NCBI RefSeq assembly: GCF_000733845.1
Contig: NZ_JPOI01000001.1
Location: 1-64,000, forward strand
Reading direction: 5' to 3'
Length of the DNA stretch: 64,000 nucleotides
DNA from: Geobacillus vulcani PSS1
GTDB taxonomy: Bacteria; Bacillota; Bacilli; Bacillales; Anoxybacillaceae
In this document: positions 55,030-64,000 of the stretch, piece after piece
Numbering within the stretch: position 1 is the stretch's first letter
How the letters are laid out: each line of letters begins with the position of its first letter
Made by a program: the position numbers and the translations under genes
Notes under the pieces: model-generated
The model's input: the letters and a program-made list of their open reading frames with translations, nothing else
What the model was told of the DNA's origin: nothing
Database searches by the model: none

Positions 55030-55140
55030 TAAAAAGGCACCCATCCCGCCGACCAAGGGACGGGTTCGGGAATCAGGTCGGCCTCGATTCCGACGGCCGT
55101 TCGCCTGAACGGCCATCCATCATTTTGTTTAAAGGAGAAT
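55030..55140 (+). promoter_or_regulatory. Structured leader of ykvS
   Basis: Three consecutive hairpins upstream of ykvS: CCCATCCCG/GGGACGGG, GAATC/GATTC and a perfect GGCCGTTC/GAACGGCC ending near 55113, just before the ribosome site AAAGGAG. No poly-T follows. A cis-acting element, possibly regulating translation. No known riboswitch class was recognised. Confidence 0.45.
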
Positions 55141-55144
55141 GATG

Positions 55145-55324
55145 ATGATCAAAAAAGCAAAAGTCGGAGATATTATCGAGTTTAAAAATGGGCTGCGCGG
55201 CATTGTGGAGAAGGTGAATGAAAACTCAGTCATCGTGGATTTAACGTATATGGAAAACTATCGTGAACTCGATTTGCAAGAACGGACGGTTGTCAATCAT
55301 AAAAACTATAAAATCGTCGAATAA
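55145..55324 (+). CDS. ykvS: YkvS/DUF2187 family protein
   Basis: A 59-residue protein with family block KVGDIIEFKNGLRGIVEKVNENSVIVDLTYM and C-terminal TVVNHKNYKIVE. It is a KOW/SH3-like barrel domain of unknown function. ATG at 55145 is used because AAAGGAG then has 7-base spacing; ATGs at 55139 and 55142 are closer. In B. subtilis ykvS lies near the queC-F region, as here. Confidence 0.82.
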   Translation: MIKKAKVGDIIEFKNGLRGIVEKVNENSVIVDLTYMENYRELDLQERTVVNHKNYKIVE

Positions 55325-55325
55325 A

Positions 55326-55353
55326 AAAGAGGCTGCCAAGAGCCTCTTTTTTG
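55326..55353. terminator. Bidirectional terminator between ykvS and the TIP30-like gene
   Basis: AAAAGAGGCT and AGAGCCTCTTTT arms around GCCA, with A and T runs. Confidence 0.8.
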
Positions 55354-55354
55354 T

Positions 55355-56014
55355 TTACGAAGTGCGGGCGAGTTCATCACATTCATAGATATGGACGCCG
55401 CTCGTTGCTGACGCCGCCCGGTAAAACATCGCCAAAGCAAGCTGATGGGCGTCAACCGGCTTGTACTTTTTCCATTTGCCGACGAACAAAAACGGAAGAC
55501 GGCCTAACAACCATCCGGCTAACGCTTCACCGAGGCGGAACTCGCGACGCTTGCCGACAAGCAGCGACGGACGAAAAATATGAAGCGATGGGATGGAAAG
55601 CCGTTGCAGCGCTTCTTCCGTCTCTCCTTTGACTCGCTGGTAGAAAAACGGCGAACAAGGGTCAGCGCCGACCGAAGAGACGGTCAAAAAGCTTTTCACG
55701 CGGCACTTTTCCGCCATCGCCGCAGCGCGCAGCGTATATTCATAATCGACTTGAATGAATTGTTGCTTCGTTTTCGCCTTTTTGCGCGTCGTCCCGAGGC
55801 AGCAAAACACATCGTCCACATAAAAATATCGTTCGTACGATTCAAGCCGCACAAAATCGACGACGACTTGCTGCAACTTTTCATGTTCCACCGGCAGCGG
55901 AGTGCGGACGAAAATCGTCACACCGCGGTACAAATCCGACTGCAACAACAGCTTCAGCAACTCTCCGCCGACCAAACCGCTCGCTCCGAGCAAAAGGGCT
56001 GTTCTTCGCTCCAA
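55355..56014 (-). CDS. NAD(P)H-binding oxidoreductase, TIP30/atypical SDR
   Basis: A 219-residue atypical SDR with an N-terminal GASGLVGGELLKLLL cofactor motif, CCLGTTRKKAK in the middle and TVSSVGADP near the centre. Resembles the HTATIP2/TIP30-like NAD(P)-binding proteins of bacteria; substrate unknown. The TTG at 56014 is chosen because GGAGGT lies 7 bases upstream; a start at 56041 is possible. It is convergent with ykvS. Confidence 0.78.
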   Translation of the reverse strand: MERRTALLLGASGLVGGELLKLLLQSDLYRGVTIFVRTPLPVEHEKLQQVVVDFVRLESYERYFYVDDVFCCLGTTRKKAKTKQQFIQVDYEYTLRAAAMAEKCRVKSFLTVSSVGADPCSPFFYQRVKGETEEALQRLSIPSLHIFRPSLLVGKRREFRLGEALAGWLLGRLPFLFVGKWKKYKPVDAHQLALAMFYRAASATSGVHIYECDELARTS

Positions 56015-56097
56015 CTTCCAAACCTCCAAGGTCACAAACATTCATCGTTCATTATATATGAGCTGGAGCGAAAAAACTACCTCTTTTTTTGACGGTT

Positions 56098-56595
56098 TCA
56101 GCGGTTGTCGACTTTTTCTGGATACAAGTCATGATTGAGCAGCCGGTATTCCGCCATTTTTTCGTATTTCGTCCCCGGGCGCCCCCAGTTGCAATACGGG
56201 TCGATGGAAATGCCGCCGCGCGGGGTGAATTTGCCCCACACTTCGATATAGCGCGGCTCCATGACTTTGATCAAATCGTTCATAATGATGTTGACGCAGT
56301 CTTCGTGAAAGTCGCCATGATTGCGGAAGCTGAATAAATACAGCTTCAGCGACTTGCTTTCGACGCATTTTTTGTCCGGGATGTAGCTGATGTAAATCGT
56401 CGCGAAGTCCGGTTGTCCGGTTTTGGGACACAACGTCGTAAACTCCGGACAATTGAACTTCACGAAATAATCCCGGTCAGGATGTTTGTTGTCAAACACT
56501 TCAAGAAGATTCGGATTGTACGTAAACGAATAGGTCGTCCCTTGATTGCCAAGCAGCGTCAAGTCTTTCAATTCTTCCTCTTTTCTTCCCGCCAT
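56098..56595 (-). CDS. queF: 7-cyano-7-deazaguanine reductase (NADPH)
   Basis: Converts preQ0 to preQ1 in queuosine biosynthesis (EC 1.7.1.13). A 165-residue single-subunit form as in bacilli. Catalytic Cys56 and Asp63 are in [13 protein letters not shown], and the family motif is ESKSLKLY. The protein starts [17 protein letters not shown]. It is the last gene of the queCDEF operon, 51 bp after queE, which the preQ1 riboswitch upstream of queC should control. Confidence 0.96.
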   Translation of the reverse strand: MAGRKEEELKDLTLLGNQGTTYSFTYNPNLLEVFDNKHPDRDYFVKFNCPEFTTLCPKTGQPDFATIYISYIPDKKCVESKSLKLYLFSFRNHGDFHEDCVNIIMNDLIKVMEPRYIEVWGKFTPRGGISIDPYCNWGRPGTKYEKMAEYRLLNHDLYPEKVDNR

Positions 56596-56646
56596 TCCTT
56601 CATTCCTCCCTGATTGATCTATGCAAAATGAGCCGCCGCCCCTGCT

Positions 56647-57381
56647 CTACACGCCGCGCTTGTTTCCCCAAAGGAGCGTGTGCAGCTGGGGCAGGATGTG
56701 GACGTCCGCCAGCTCCTCCGACTCGGCGGCTTGCTCGACGAGCCATTCCAACCGGCTGAGAAGCTTCGCGCGGAGTGCAGCCACCTCGGAAGCGGCCACA
56801 TCGGCGTTGCCGGTCTGCAAGTAAAATGGAACGCCTGGGTAGCGGCGGTGCACTTCTTTCGCATACGCCAAATCGGCGTCGTCAAACACGACGACTTTCA
56901 AGCTGACGCGCCGCGCCCGGCTTCGATCGGCCAGCAACCGCCCGATGATTTGATCGAGCGCCGCCCAGTCGGTGTCCATCCCCGAGCTTGGCGGTTTCGG
57001 GGAAAGGGTGACGTCGTCAATGTCAAGCAGCCAATCCTGCCAGCGGCTCCCTTGCGTTTCGACCGCCACCCGCACCCCTTTTTCATGAAGGAGCGCGACG
57101 AGCTCACCGAGTGCGGCGATCAGCAGCGGGTTGCCGCCGGAGATCGTCACGTGGCGGAAGCGGCGGCCGCCAATGGCTTCAAGCCGCCGCCAAATGTCGT
57201 CTGCCGTCAGCTGCTCGATCTCGTCTTTGGCCGATCCATCCCACGTAAACACTGAATCGCACCAGCGGCAGCGGTAGTCGCAGCCGGCGGTGCGGACGAA
57301 CATTGTCTTTTGGCCGATCACCATTCCCTCTCCTTGGATGGTCGGACCAAAAATCTCCAACACCGGAATCGTGCGCGCCAT
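56647..57381 (-). CDS. queE: 7-carboxy-7-deazaguanine synthase
   Basis: A radical-SAM enzyme that makes 7-carboxy-7-deazaguanine from 6-carboxytetrahydropterin. The cluster motif is Cys34-x3-Cys38-x2-Cys41 (GCDYRCRWCDS). GPTIQGEG near the N-terminus and TISGGNPL contact SAM. 244 residues. The ATG overlaps the queD stop by one base (TAATG). Confidence 0.95.
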   Translation of the reverse strand: MARTIPVLEIFGPTIQGEGMVIGQKTMFVRTAGCDYRCRWCDSVFTWDGSAKDEIEQLTADDIWRRLEAIGGRRFRHVTISGGNPLLIAALGELVALLHEKGVRVAVETQGSRWQDWLLDIDDVTLSPKPPSSGMDTDWAALDQIIGRLLADRSRARRVSLKVVVFDDADLAYAKEVHRRYPGVPFYLQTGNADVAASEVAALRAKLLSRLEWLVEQAAESEELADVHILPQLHTLLWGNKRGV

Positions 57382-57818
57382 TACCGCTCCCCCGCTTTCG
57401 GCCGGTAGACGACATAGCTCGTCGGCGTTTCGCGGACAAACACTTGCAAACATTTCGGCTTGTGCGGCAGCGTATCCAAATAGCGCTGAATCGTTTCATA
57501 AATCGTGCGCGCCACCACTTCCGATGTCGGAAACCGGTTCGGGTCATGACTGTCAAACCAATCGCTATGGTCGTTGAGCAGCGTATGGTCCAATTTTCCG
57601 TGGACAAGCTTCTTTACCGTTTGGAAGTTGACTAAAAAACCGCTCTCATCGAGCTCATCGCCGGCGATCGTCACATTGACAATGTACGTGTGGCCGTGCA
57701 CGTTGGCGCAGCTCCCGGCCGCTTCATGCGGGATGAAATGGGCGGCGGCGATGTGCATGTCTTTGTTCAACTCATAGCGGTAGTGATGCGTCACCTGCGG
57801 ATAGAGCTGATGCATCAT
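57381..57818 (-). CDS. queD: 6-carboxytetrahydropterin synthase
   Basis: Converts 7,8-dihydroneopterin triphosphate to 6-carboxytetrahydropterin, the second step to queuosine. Zinc-binding histidines are in [11 protein letters not shown] and NVHGHTY; catalytic Cys is in [10 protein letters not shown]. About 145 residues. ATG at 57818 (or 57815) overlaps the queC stop (ATGA). Confidence 0.94.
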   Translation of the reverse strand: MMHQLYPQVTHHYRYELNKDMHIAAAHFIPHEAAGSCANVHGHTYIVNVTIAGDELDESGFLVNFQTVKKLVHGKLDHTLLNDHSDWFDSHDPNRFPTSEVVARTIYETIQRYLDTLPHKPKCLQVFVRETPTSYVVYRPKAGER

Positions 57819-58489
57819 CGCGCCTCCACCTCCGCTTTTTCCCGCAAATATTCCTCCAACCCGCGCTTGCGCAACACGCACGCCGGGCACTCGCCGCAGC
57901 CGTCGGCGATGACGCCGTTGTAGCACGTCAGCGTCTTCGTGCGAATGAACTCGAGCGCCCCGAGCTCATCAGCAAGCTTCCACGTCTCCGCTTTCGTCAG
58001 CCACATGAGCGGCGTATGAATGACAAATTCATAATCCATCGCCAAATTCAGCGTGACGTTCAATGATTTGATAAATACATCGCGGCAGTCCGGATAGCCG
58101 CTGAAATCGGTTTCGCACACACCTGTCACCATATGGCGCGCCCCCCGCTGTTTGGCAAGCACGGCAGCGAATGATAAAAACAATAAATTGCGCCCGTCCA
58201 CAAACGTCGTCGGCAGCTCGCCTTCCTTTTGTTCAATGGCGATGTCGCGACGCGTCAAGGCGTTCGGCGCCAACTGCCCGAGAAGCGACAAATCAAGCAC
58301 CGTATGGCGGACGCCAAGTTCTGCGGCGATGGACGAGGCCACTTCTATTTCTAGGCGGTGGCGCTGGCCGTAGTCAAACGTCACCGCTTCCACGTCACCA
58401 AACTGCTTTTTCGCCCAAAACAAACACGTCGTGCTGTCTTGGCCGCCGCTAAAGACGACGACCGCCTTTTCTTCCTTTCGTTTCATCAT
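57815..58489 (-). CDS. queC: 7-cyano-7-deazaguanine synthase
   Basis: An ATP-dependent enzyme that turns carboxydeazaguanine into preQ0. The PP-loop SGGQDSTTC is near residue 15, and a C-terminal zinc site is formed by [11 protein letters not shown] plus an upstream Cys (LTCYNG). About 224 residues. Three tandem ATGs at 58492, 58489 and 58486 follow AAGGAGG; the middle gives best spacing. First gene behind the preQ1 riboswitch. Confidence 0.95.
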   Translation of the reverse strand: MMKRKEEKAVVVFSGGQDSTTCLFWAKKQFGDVEAVTFDYGQRHRLEIEVASSIAAELGVRHTVLDLSLLGQLAPNALTRRDIAIEQKEGELPTTFVDGRNLLFLSFAAVLAKQRGARHMVTGVCETDFSGYPDCRDVFIKSLNVTLNLAMDYEFVIHTPLMWLTKAETWKLADELGALEFIRTKTLTCYNGVIADGCGECPACVLRKRGLEEYLREKAEVEAR

Positions 58490-58562
58490 CATCCACCTCC
58501 TTCTGAATGAGCAGAAGAAGAGGTTTCCAAAACAAAAAGGCCATACCCCTAGGATACAGCCG

Positions 58563-58602
58563 TCCCTAGTTTTTTATAGAGGGTTTTGCTAGAAACCTCT
58601 CC
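58563..58602 (-). ncRNA. preQ1-I riboswitch
   Basis: Minus strand: AGAGGTTTCTAGC..., ACCCTCT, then ATAAAAAACTAGGG. This is the preQ1 class I aptamer: P1 stem AGAGG/CCTCT, A-rich tail and CTAG pseudoknot. It lies about 70 bases upstream of queC. Downstream GGAAACCTCTTCTTC on the same strand can pair with the P1 strand as an alternative fold. A perfect CCGTAC/GTACGG hairpin lies just 5' of the aptamer. Confidence 0.9.
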
Positions 58603-58656
58603 CGTACAAACGTACGGAATTGTATTCTTCTGTTTTCTTTTTTCACTATACCATAT

Positions 58657-59769
58657 TTACGGCTTTTGTTGTAGCGTTTTTTTCACCTTTTCCACCACCC
58701 ACACGCTGACGCACAAAAGCGGAACATAGACGGCGACAAGATACAATCCGAGCTTGGCCGTCCATTGGCTGATCCGTTCGATGTCCGCTTTCTCTTGAAG
58801 CAAGAGCGTGCCGATAAACAAAATGACAAGAAGCACAGGCAGCGACCGGCGCTGCTGGACGGCGAACAGCTGTTTCACAACCCGCGTCGCCGCCCAAACC
58901 GAGAGGGTGATGATCGGAAACACGACAAGCACATAAATCGAGATGACGATGTATTCCATCCGTTCGATAAACGGCACTTCCGGAATTTTCGCCAGCGTCA
59001 ACGTCGGCCATGTCACGTGCTGAATTTGCTCTTTGTTATAAAACACGATCGAAATCAAAACGATCACAAGGTAAATGAACGTTGTTAAAGCATTGGCCGC
59101 GTGCGCCCATTTTTGCGAAGACGGCGCGTTTTTCACAAATGGGTAGTACATCAGCAGCATTTCAAATCCTAAATATTGCAGCGTCATCTCTTTGGATGCT
59201 TTGGCGAGCTGTCCAAATGAATGATCGAATACCGGCAGCAAGTTTCGATATTGCGCGTACTCCAACGGGAAAAACACCATCGGGAAAATGGTCGCCAGCG
59301 GAATGACCACCCCCCATACACACAGTCCTGTCACGACGCGGAATCCGCCAAGGACGGCGTAATAGGTGAGCGCCAAAAAAATCAGGCTGAACTGCCATGT
59401 TCCCATGAACGGAAACACCCATACTTTAATGATTTCGATGTACGACTGCAGCACCATCAGCGCCGCCAACATATAGTAAAGAAACACCCCTAAGCTCAAT
59501 AGGCCGCCAAACCACCGGCCAAAATAATGTTGATGAAGCAAGACGATATCCCCGCCGAAAGGAGAGCGGGAAAGCAGGCGATACATGAACCAAATCAACA
59601 AGTGGGCGGCCAGCCCGGTCAGAAGCACCACCATCCATGCGTCCTGCCCGACCGCTTTCATCAGCGGCCGTTGGAAGCTGAGCGCCCCAACCCCAATTTG
59701 CGCAGCGTGGACGACGAAAAAAACAAAAAACGGGGAGATGAGAAATCGGTCTGGAATCGGCTGTTTCAT
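58657..59769 (-). CDS. Spore germination protein, GerAB/GerKB family
   Basis: The permease-like B subunit of a germinant receptor, 370 residues with about ten membrane segments (APC fold). Typical start PIPDRFLISPFFVFFVVHAAQIGVG. In the inner membrane of the spore it forms the ligand-binding subunit with A and C proteins. Gene order A-C-B matches B. subtilis gerK. It lies 26 bp after the C gene. The germinant is unknown. Confidence 0.9.
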   Translation of the reverse strand: MKQPIPDRFLISPFFVFFVVHAAQIGVGALSFQRPLMKAVGQDAWMVVLLTGLAAHLLIWFMYRLLSRSPFGGDIVLLHQHYFGRWFGGLLSLGVFLYYMLAALMVLQSYIEIIKVWVFPFMGTWQFSLIFLALTYYAVLGGFRVVTGLCVWGVVIPLATIFPMVFFPLEYAQYRNLLPVFDHSFGQLAKASKEMTLQYLGFEMLLMYYPFVKNAPSSQKWAHAANALTTFIYLVIVLISIVFYNKEQIQHVTWPTLTLAKIPEVPFIERMEYIVISIYVLVVFPIITLSVWAATRVVKQLFAVQQRRSLPVLLVILFIGTLLLQEKADIERISQWTAKLGLYLVAVYVPLLCVSVWVVEKVKKTLQQKP

Positions 59770-59795
59770 GGTCTTCCCTCCTCATGATCCCCGTC

Positions 59796-60881
59796 TTATT
59801 CGCCAATGCCCGTGTGGACGATGTCGACTGTCACATGGGGGCGGATGTCCAAGTCCGGATATTCGCGGTAAAACGCAGCCCGATCCCAATGTCTTGTGAT
59901 ACTGCGGACAAAGTCGCCGAAGCCAAGCGGGTCAATTCGCTTTTTTTGAAAAGAGCGGAATAAACGTTCCATATTGTGTTCCAATTCATTTTCCATTTTT
60001 TTTCTCACGCTATCCAACAGCTTCCCCTTTACCGGGTCGAGCCATGACGGATAATCTCGCACCGATGCATGAATATGAACGGACACATCGAGGCGATGGC
60101 GGCTTCCGTCACGTTTCCATTCATATTTCGGCTTCGCCCATAAGTTTTGCAGCATGACCCGATCCTCGCCTTGCTTTCCGCGATTCCCAACCTTCAGCTG
60201 ATAAACGCCGTTTTTCGTTTCCCCGAGCAAAATTTTCATTAAAAAGGCATCGCGCAAGCTGACATGCCCAACATATTTGTCGTCGCGAAACAACGCGATC
60301 CCCTCGAGCTTCACAAAATCGCCTTTTTTCTCAAAGTACGGCAAAAACGGATCGCTCCCCGGGGAAAAATAGCGATACAAAAACAGATGCAAATTCGTTT
60401 TCGGCAAGTTCATCGACTGTTCATTTTGCTCGACGAGGTTCGGCAAATACAGCGTATCGCTGAGCGTCGTCTTCGCTGTGATTTTCAACAGCTCCTTGGC
60501 GCTGTCTTCGGCAACGCCAAGCAGCAAATGGCTTCCGACCTTGTTGTTGCGTGCGAGGCTGTGCGTAATCTGCGTCACTCCCCGCTTCGCAAACTCCTTG
60601 CCGAACAAAATGAGACGCAGTTGCCCCTCCTCAATCGGCAGCGCCGATTTCGACGACAGGCGTGGGATGAGATCGTAAATCGTTGGCGATGTCGTCGTCA
60701 ATACGTTCGGTTTCGTCATCGGCCCTTGTTTGAATGTCGGGTACACGGCTGTCCCCGTATAACGGCCGTTTTCGAAATCATAACCCATTTGCTGGATAAT
60801 TTGAATTTCGTCAATCGGCCGCGAACTGGCGCACCCGCCCAGCAACAGCAGCGCCCCGATCCATAGCCACCCACGCCGCAT
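59796..60881 (-). CDS. Spore germination lipoprotein, Ger(x)C family
   Basis: A 361-residue C subunit of a germinant receptor. Signal peptide ends in the lipobox LLGGC at about residues 12-16, giving lipid attachment at the Cys. The remainder, beginning SSRPIDEIQIIQQMGYDFE, is the three-domain GerAC fold facing outside the inner membrane. ATG at 60881 or 60884 with GGGGG upstream. Between A and B genes. Confidence 0.9.
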   Translation of the reverse strand: MRRGWLWIGALLLLGGCASSRPIDEIQIIQQMGYDFENGRYTGTAVYPTFKQGPMTKPNVLTTTSPTIYDLIPRLSSKSALPIEEGQLRLILFGKEFAKRGVTQITHSLARNNKVGSHLLLGVAEDSAKELLKITAKTTLSDTLYLPNLVEQNEQSMNLPKTNLHLFLYRYFSPGSDPFLPYFEKKGDFVKLEGIALFRDDKYVGHVSLRDAFLMKILLGETKNGVYQLKVGNRGKQGEDRVMLQNLWAKPKYEWKRDGSRHRLDVSVHIHASVRDYPSWLDPVKGKLLDSVRKKMENELEHNMERLFRSFQKKRIDPLGFGDFVRSITRHWDRAAFYREYPDLDIRPHVTVDIVHTGIGE

Positions 60882-60893
60882 CATGATCCCCCT

Positions 60894-62408
60894 TTACTCA
60901 TCAATATCGCGCTTTTGCTTCGCTTCATTCGGATCAAAGCGAAACCGCGACCATGGACGAAGAAACTGCGGCCGCTCCGCCGCTTGGCTGTACGGCGAAC
61001 GAATAAACGTATCGTCGAGGTTGCGCACACGCAACGGGTAAAACGGAACCAAATATGGATACCCAAACGATTGCAGCCGGCCTAAATGAATGAGCAGCCA
61101 ACAGATGGCAAAAGCAATCCCGACCCCGCCCCAGCCGGCGGCGAACAAAATAAAGGGGAAACGGATAAACCGAATCGTGTTGGACATTTTGAAAATCGGC
61201 GTTGTAAACGATGCGAGCGCGGCCAAGGCCACGACAATCAACAAAATCGTGCTCGTCAAACCGGCGTCGACGGTCGCCTGCCCAATCACAATCCCGCCGA
61301 CAATCCCGAGCGTTTGCGCGACTTTCGTCGGCAGCCGCGCCCCGGCTTCACGCAGCAGCTCGATCGTCACTTCCAAAAACAGCACTTCGAGCACGGGCGG
61401 AAACGGCACATTGGAACGCGAATAAATGATCGGGCCGAGCAGATCCTCGGGAATCATTTCGTAATGATATGTCAAAACGGCCACATAAATCGGCGACGCC
61501 AGCACGGAAAACGCCACGCCGAAAAACCGGATCAGCCGAAAAAACGAACCGAGCACCCACGGCAAATAGTAATCTTCCGGCGACGTAAAAAAATCGAACA
61601 GCGCCGCGGGCCCGATCACCGCATACGGCGAACCGTCGCAAAGCACCGCGACTTGTCCGGAAATGAGGGCATACACCGCCCGATCGATCCGCTCGGTCGA
61701 GATAAAGAGCGGAAACGGCGTCCGCGAATTGTCGGCGAGCAGCTGATCCAAAATCGCGTTGTCAAACACGACATCGAAGTGAATCGTCTCAAGCCGCTGC
61801 GTCACCGTTCGGACCACTTCCGGATTGGCCACGCCATCGATATAGGCGACGACGACTTTGGTTTTGGACATTGAGCCGACTGACATTTCACGAAATACTA
61901 AGTTGGGCGCAACGATTTGCCGCCGGAGAAGATGGAGATTGACGCCGACGTTCTCGACAAAACCGACTTTCGGTCCGACGACGCTGAACTCATTTTCCGA
62001 ATCGTTGTTTTCCCGCAGCCCCAAATTTTCAGCGGCGGCGCTCATGAGCGCCGCTTTGTTTGGTTGCTCGCGGAAGGTGACAGCGACAAACCCTTTCAGC
62101 ACCTTTTCTTCAATCAGCGCGATGTCTTCGCTCACTTCAATGCGCTGAATCGGCACGATTTGTTGCAATTCTTCGAGCCGGATGGTCGGATGCTTTGGAA
62201 TGTCATTTTGCAGATGACAAAGAATCCGCTCTTGCAATAGTTGGGGATCGACGAGCGAATCAAAATAGTAAATGGACAGCTCCTTGTCCCCAACAAGAAA
62301 TGATAATTCGACAAAATCGCTCGATTGCCGCAGTTGTTCCCAAAGTTGCGAAATCGGGCGCTTGGGAGGGCGTTTTCTCTTTTTTTTCCAAAACATGAAC
62401 AAACCCAT
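60894..62408 (-). CDS. Spore germination protein, GerAA/GerKA family
   Basis: The A subunit of the germinant receptor, about 504 residues. A soluble N-terminal region (1-250: [24 protein letters not shown]...) precedes four or five C-terminal membrane segments, the usual layout. The motif [30 protein letters not shown] is typical. ATG at 62408 is chosen because GAGGGG then has 6-base spacing; 62414 is in frame. A TGCATA at 62464-62469 could be a sigma-G -35, but the -10 is weak. Confidence 0.92.
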   Translation of the reverse strand: MGLFMFWKKKRKRPPKRPISQLWEQLRQSSDFVELSFLVGDKELSIYYFDSLVDPQLLQERILCHLQNDIPKHPTIRLEELQQIVPIQRIEVSEDIALIEEKVLKGFVAVTFREQPNKAALMSAAAENLGLRENNDSENEFSVVGPKVGFVENVGVNLHLLRRQIVAPNLVFREMSVGSMSKTKVVVAYIDGVANPEVVRTVTQRLETIHFDVVFDNAILDQLLADNSRTPFPLFISTERIDRAVYALISGQVAVLCDGSPYAVIGPAALFDFFTSPEDYYLPWVLGSFFRLIRFFGVAFSVLASPIYVAVLTYHYEMIPEDLLGPIIYSRSNVPFPPVLEVLFLEVTIELLREAGARLPTKVAQTLGIVGGIVIGQATVDAGLTSTILLIVVALAALASFTTPIFKMSNTIRFIRFPFILFAAGWGGVGIAFAICWLLIHLGRLQSFGYPYLVPFYPLRVRNLDDTFIRSPYSQAAERPQFLRPWSRFRFDPNEAKQKRDIDE

Positions 62409-62548
62409 GGCCATCCCCTCGCCTTTCCGTTTACAGCATAGTCTTCCAATCGATAGATATTTTTATGCATCCCCCTTTCATCCTATTGATTCGACAAAAT
62501 CTTCTATATATTATTGAAAATAGACAAACGAAAAAAGGAGAATCGTCT

Positions 62549-64000
62549 ATGAGCGAACTGACGAAACAGCGCCGGGCGAAACGAGCCTTGAAAAAAGTGA
62601 CGGCAACGGCAGAAGCGCTGCGAGAGGTGATCGATCGAACGCGTCCGCTCGAAGAACAGCTTGACCGCATCCGCGCCTTTTTAGACGATCGGCTCGGCCG
62701 TGATGAATATTTTGTTGTTGTCGATGAAAGCGGATACGGGCTTATCCATACGAACCGCCTCCGCGAGGGAAGGGTGTTTGCCGACCCAGTCGGGCTCGCC
62801 GCCGCCCGCACGAACGAGCCGCTATTGCAAGTGTACGAACGCGATACCGGCGAAGTGTTGATTGACGCCAGCTGCCCGCTTTGGATGGAGCCAGGCGGAA
62901 GACGGTTCAATCTGCGGATGGGAAGGCTCATGCATCGTCCGTATTTGCAATGGGTGTTAGCAAGCATCGCCATCGCTCCGGCAGCTGTCGGGCTGGCCGC
63001 CTCCGCCGCCGGGGCGACGCCTGTTTTTGCCGCGCTGTTTGCCGCTTTATTTGGGCTTGGGCTCAGCGCCGCTTGGCATCGAGCCATTGCCGCCGAGCTT
63101 CGCCATTGGTACAGCGTCGCGCGCACCGTCTCCTCAGGTCAATTGCAAACGGAAGTGAAAACGAAGAAAAAACGAGATGAATTTCATCAAATCGCCTACG
63201 AAATCAACAAAATGATTCTCGGCATCCGCACGATCATCAATGAACTTGGCAAAGCAGCCAAAACTGTGCATGATGTGAGCGTTGAACAGCAGATGGAAAT
63301 GCGCCGCCTCTCTGAATCATTCGACGAAATCGCCGCTGCTGTTGAAACGTTCCGCGAAGGAGCAAAACAACAAACGACCGCTGTCGAGCAAGCGGGTGAC
63401 GTCATCCAGCAGATGGTGAAGCGCGTGCAGCTCATGCGGGCTGCCGTTGAACGCGTCGTACGGCAGGCGGGCGACGCTTGGTCGTCGGCAGCAGAAGGCA
63501 TTCGCCTCATTGAGGAAACAAAAACAAACATGGACGCGATGCAGCACGGCATCAATGAAACAACCGCCCTCATTGACAAAGCCGCCCATGAAGCGGCGCG
63601 CGCCCATGACATGATCACCGCCATTCGCACGATCGCCAAACAGACGAACTTGCTCGCCCTAAACGCCTCGATCGAAGCGGCGCGGGCGGGTGAAGCGGGC
63701 CGCGGTTTTTCCATCGTCGCCCAAGAAGTCCGAAAACTCGCCGAAGATACAAACGCGTTCGCCGCTGAAATTTTCGCCTCGCTCGACGCCATGACGAACG
63801 CGCTCAAGGAAGCCGTGCAAGCTGTACAAGGAAGCGGTCTCCGTGTTGAAACGACGAAAAACTCGCTTTGGAAAACAGGAGAGACGTTCACATCGTTTCA
63901 GGGCATGTTCGCCCAGCTGAACGACTTGCTTCAGCAAAACGAATCCTACGTCAACGCCATCACCGCCGACGGCGAGCAGCTCGGTGAACTGATGGGAGAC
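62549..64000 (+). CDS. Methyl-accepting chemotaxis protein (partial, C-terminus beyond the window)
   Basis: The frame is open from ATG at 62549 (AAGGAG 8 bases upstream) to the window end, 484 residues so far. Residues about 1-130 are cytosolic ([29 protein letters not shown] resembles a small PAS/Cache-like sensor). Two membrane segments at about 131-175 follow, with very short loop, then HAMP-like and the signalling domain ([26 protein letters not shown]). The sensor precedes the membrane segments, unlike the usual chemoreceptor, so it may sense an internal cue. Confidence 0.85.
   Translation, partial: MSELTKQRRAKRALKKVTATAEALREVIDRTRPLEEQLDRIRAFLDDRLGRDEYFVVVDESGYGLIHTNRLREGRVFADPVGLAAARTNEPLLQVYERDTGEVLIDASCPLWMEPGGRRFNLRMGRLMHRPYLQWVLASIAIAPAAVGLAASAAGATPVFAALFAALFGLGLSAAWHRAIAAELRHWYSVARTVSSGQLQTEVKTKKKRDEFHQIAYEINKMILGIRTIINELGKAAKTVHDVSVEQQMEMRRLSESFDEIAAAVETFREGAKQQTTAVEQAGDVIQQMVKRVQLMRAAVERVVRQAGDAWSSAAEGIRLIEETKTNMDAMQHGINETTALIDKAAHEAARAHDMITAIRTIAKQTNLLALNASIEAARAGEAGRGFSIVAQEVRKLAEDTNAFAAEIFASLDAMTNALKEAVQAVQGSGLRVETTKNSLWKTGETFTSFQGMFAQLNDLLQQNESYVNAITADGEQLGELMGD

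Overview
The window is chromosomal DNA of a thermophilic, spore-forming bacillus, very probably Geobacillus or a close relative. Protein sequences and gene order (pdh, def, rnjA, ktrC, dapH/dapL, ccpC, darB, ykuI, fadH, ykuE, ykyB, patA, queCDEF, ger) follow Bacillus subtilis but in a GC-rich, thermophile-like coding style. Purine-rich Shine-Dalgarno sites, spore germination and coat genes, CcpC, HPr-Ser46 and a GlcT/RAT system all fit Bacillaceae.

Layout. 1-5,760: start of the pyruvate dehydrogenase operon (pdhB partial, pdhA), peptide deformylase, a HAD phosphatase, a tiny cationic peptide gene, rpoY and rnjA. At least five adjacent genes here, several essential, are broken by single-base indels, mostly in homopolymers, which points to poor sequence quality and not to real gene loss. 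5,790-24,000: ktrC, the diaminopimelate genes dapL and dapH (with patA further on), ccpC and a divergent TauE-type exporter, the c-di-AMP sensor gene darB, the degenerate EAL gene ykuI, fadH, a Tat-exported phosphoesterase, ykyB, a tightly coupled diguanylate cyclase / HEAT protein / glycosyltransferase operon, a DUF1906 protein and corA.

24,060-33,100: a minus-strand block of acyl-CoA metabolism. It contains an acyl-CoA synthetase, two SDR reductases, an acyl-CoA dehydrogenase, a hydroxyisobutyrate dehydrogenase-like enzyme, a TetR regulator, an APH-type kinase, a ComB-type phosphatase and a quinone oxidoreductase. Kinase plus ACAD plus SDR plus CoA ligase is the toolkit of the levulinate (Lva) / ACAD11 route, in which 4-hydroxyacyl-CoA is phosphorylated and then converted to enoyl-CoA. 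This is the strongest candidate for an undescribed system here. 33,200-37,690: odhAB of the TCA cycle. 38,050-42,000: a chemoreceptor, an acetyltransferase and the YyaC-type spore protein.

42,000-47,200: the glucose PTS (ptsG, ptsH, ptsI) with its antiterminator GlcT and the RAT/terminator switch ahead of ptsG. 47,350-56,000: a hydrolase, a CPA2 antiporter, a PAS histidine kinase, small conserved genes, a Pro/Tyr/Met-rich coat-like protein with a sporulation-type promoter, a LysM-SleB hydrolase, ykvS and a TIP30-like reductase. 56,100-58,600: queC-D-E-F behind a type I preQ1 riboswitch. 58,650-62,410: a gerA-C-B germinant receptor operon. 62,549-end: a chemoreceptor cut by the window edge.

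Mobile DNA is limited to relics: three copies of a GTGGAAGTGGG hairpin motif resembling IS200/IS605 ends (one with about 240 bp of omegaRNA-like sequence) and a decayed fragment resembling the start of an ISLre2-type transposase. No rRNA, tRNA, CRISPR array or intact insertion sequence was seen.
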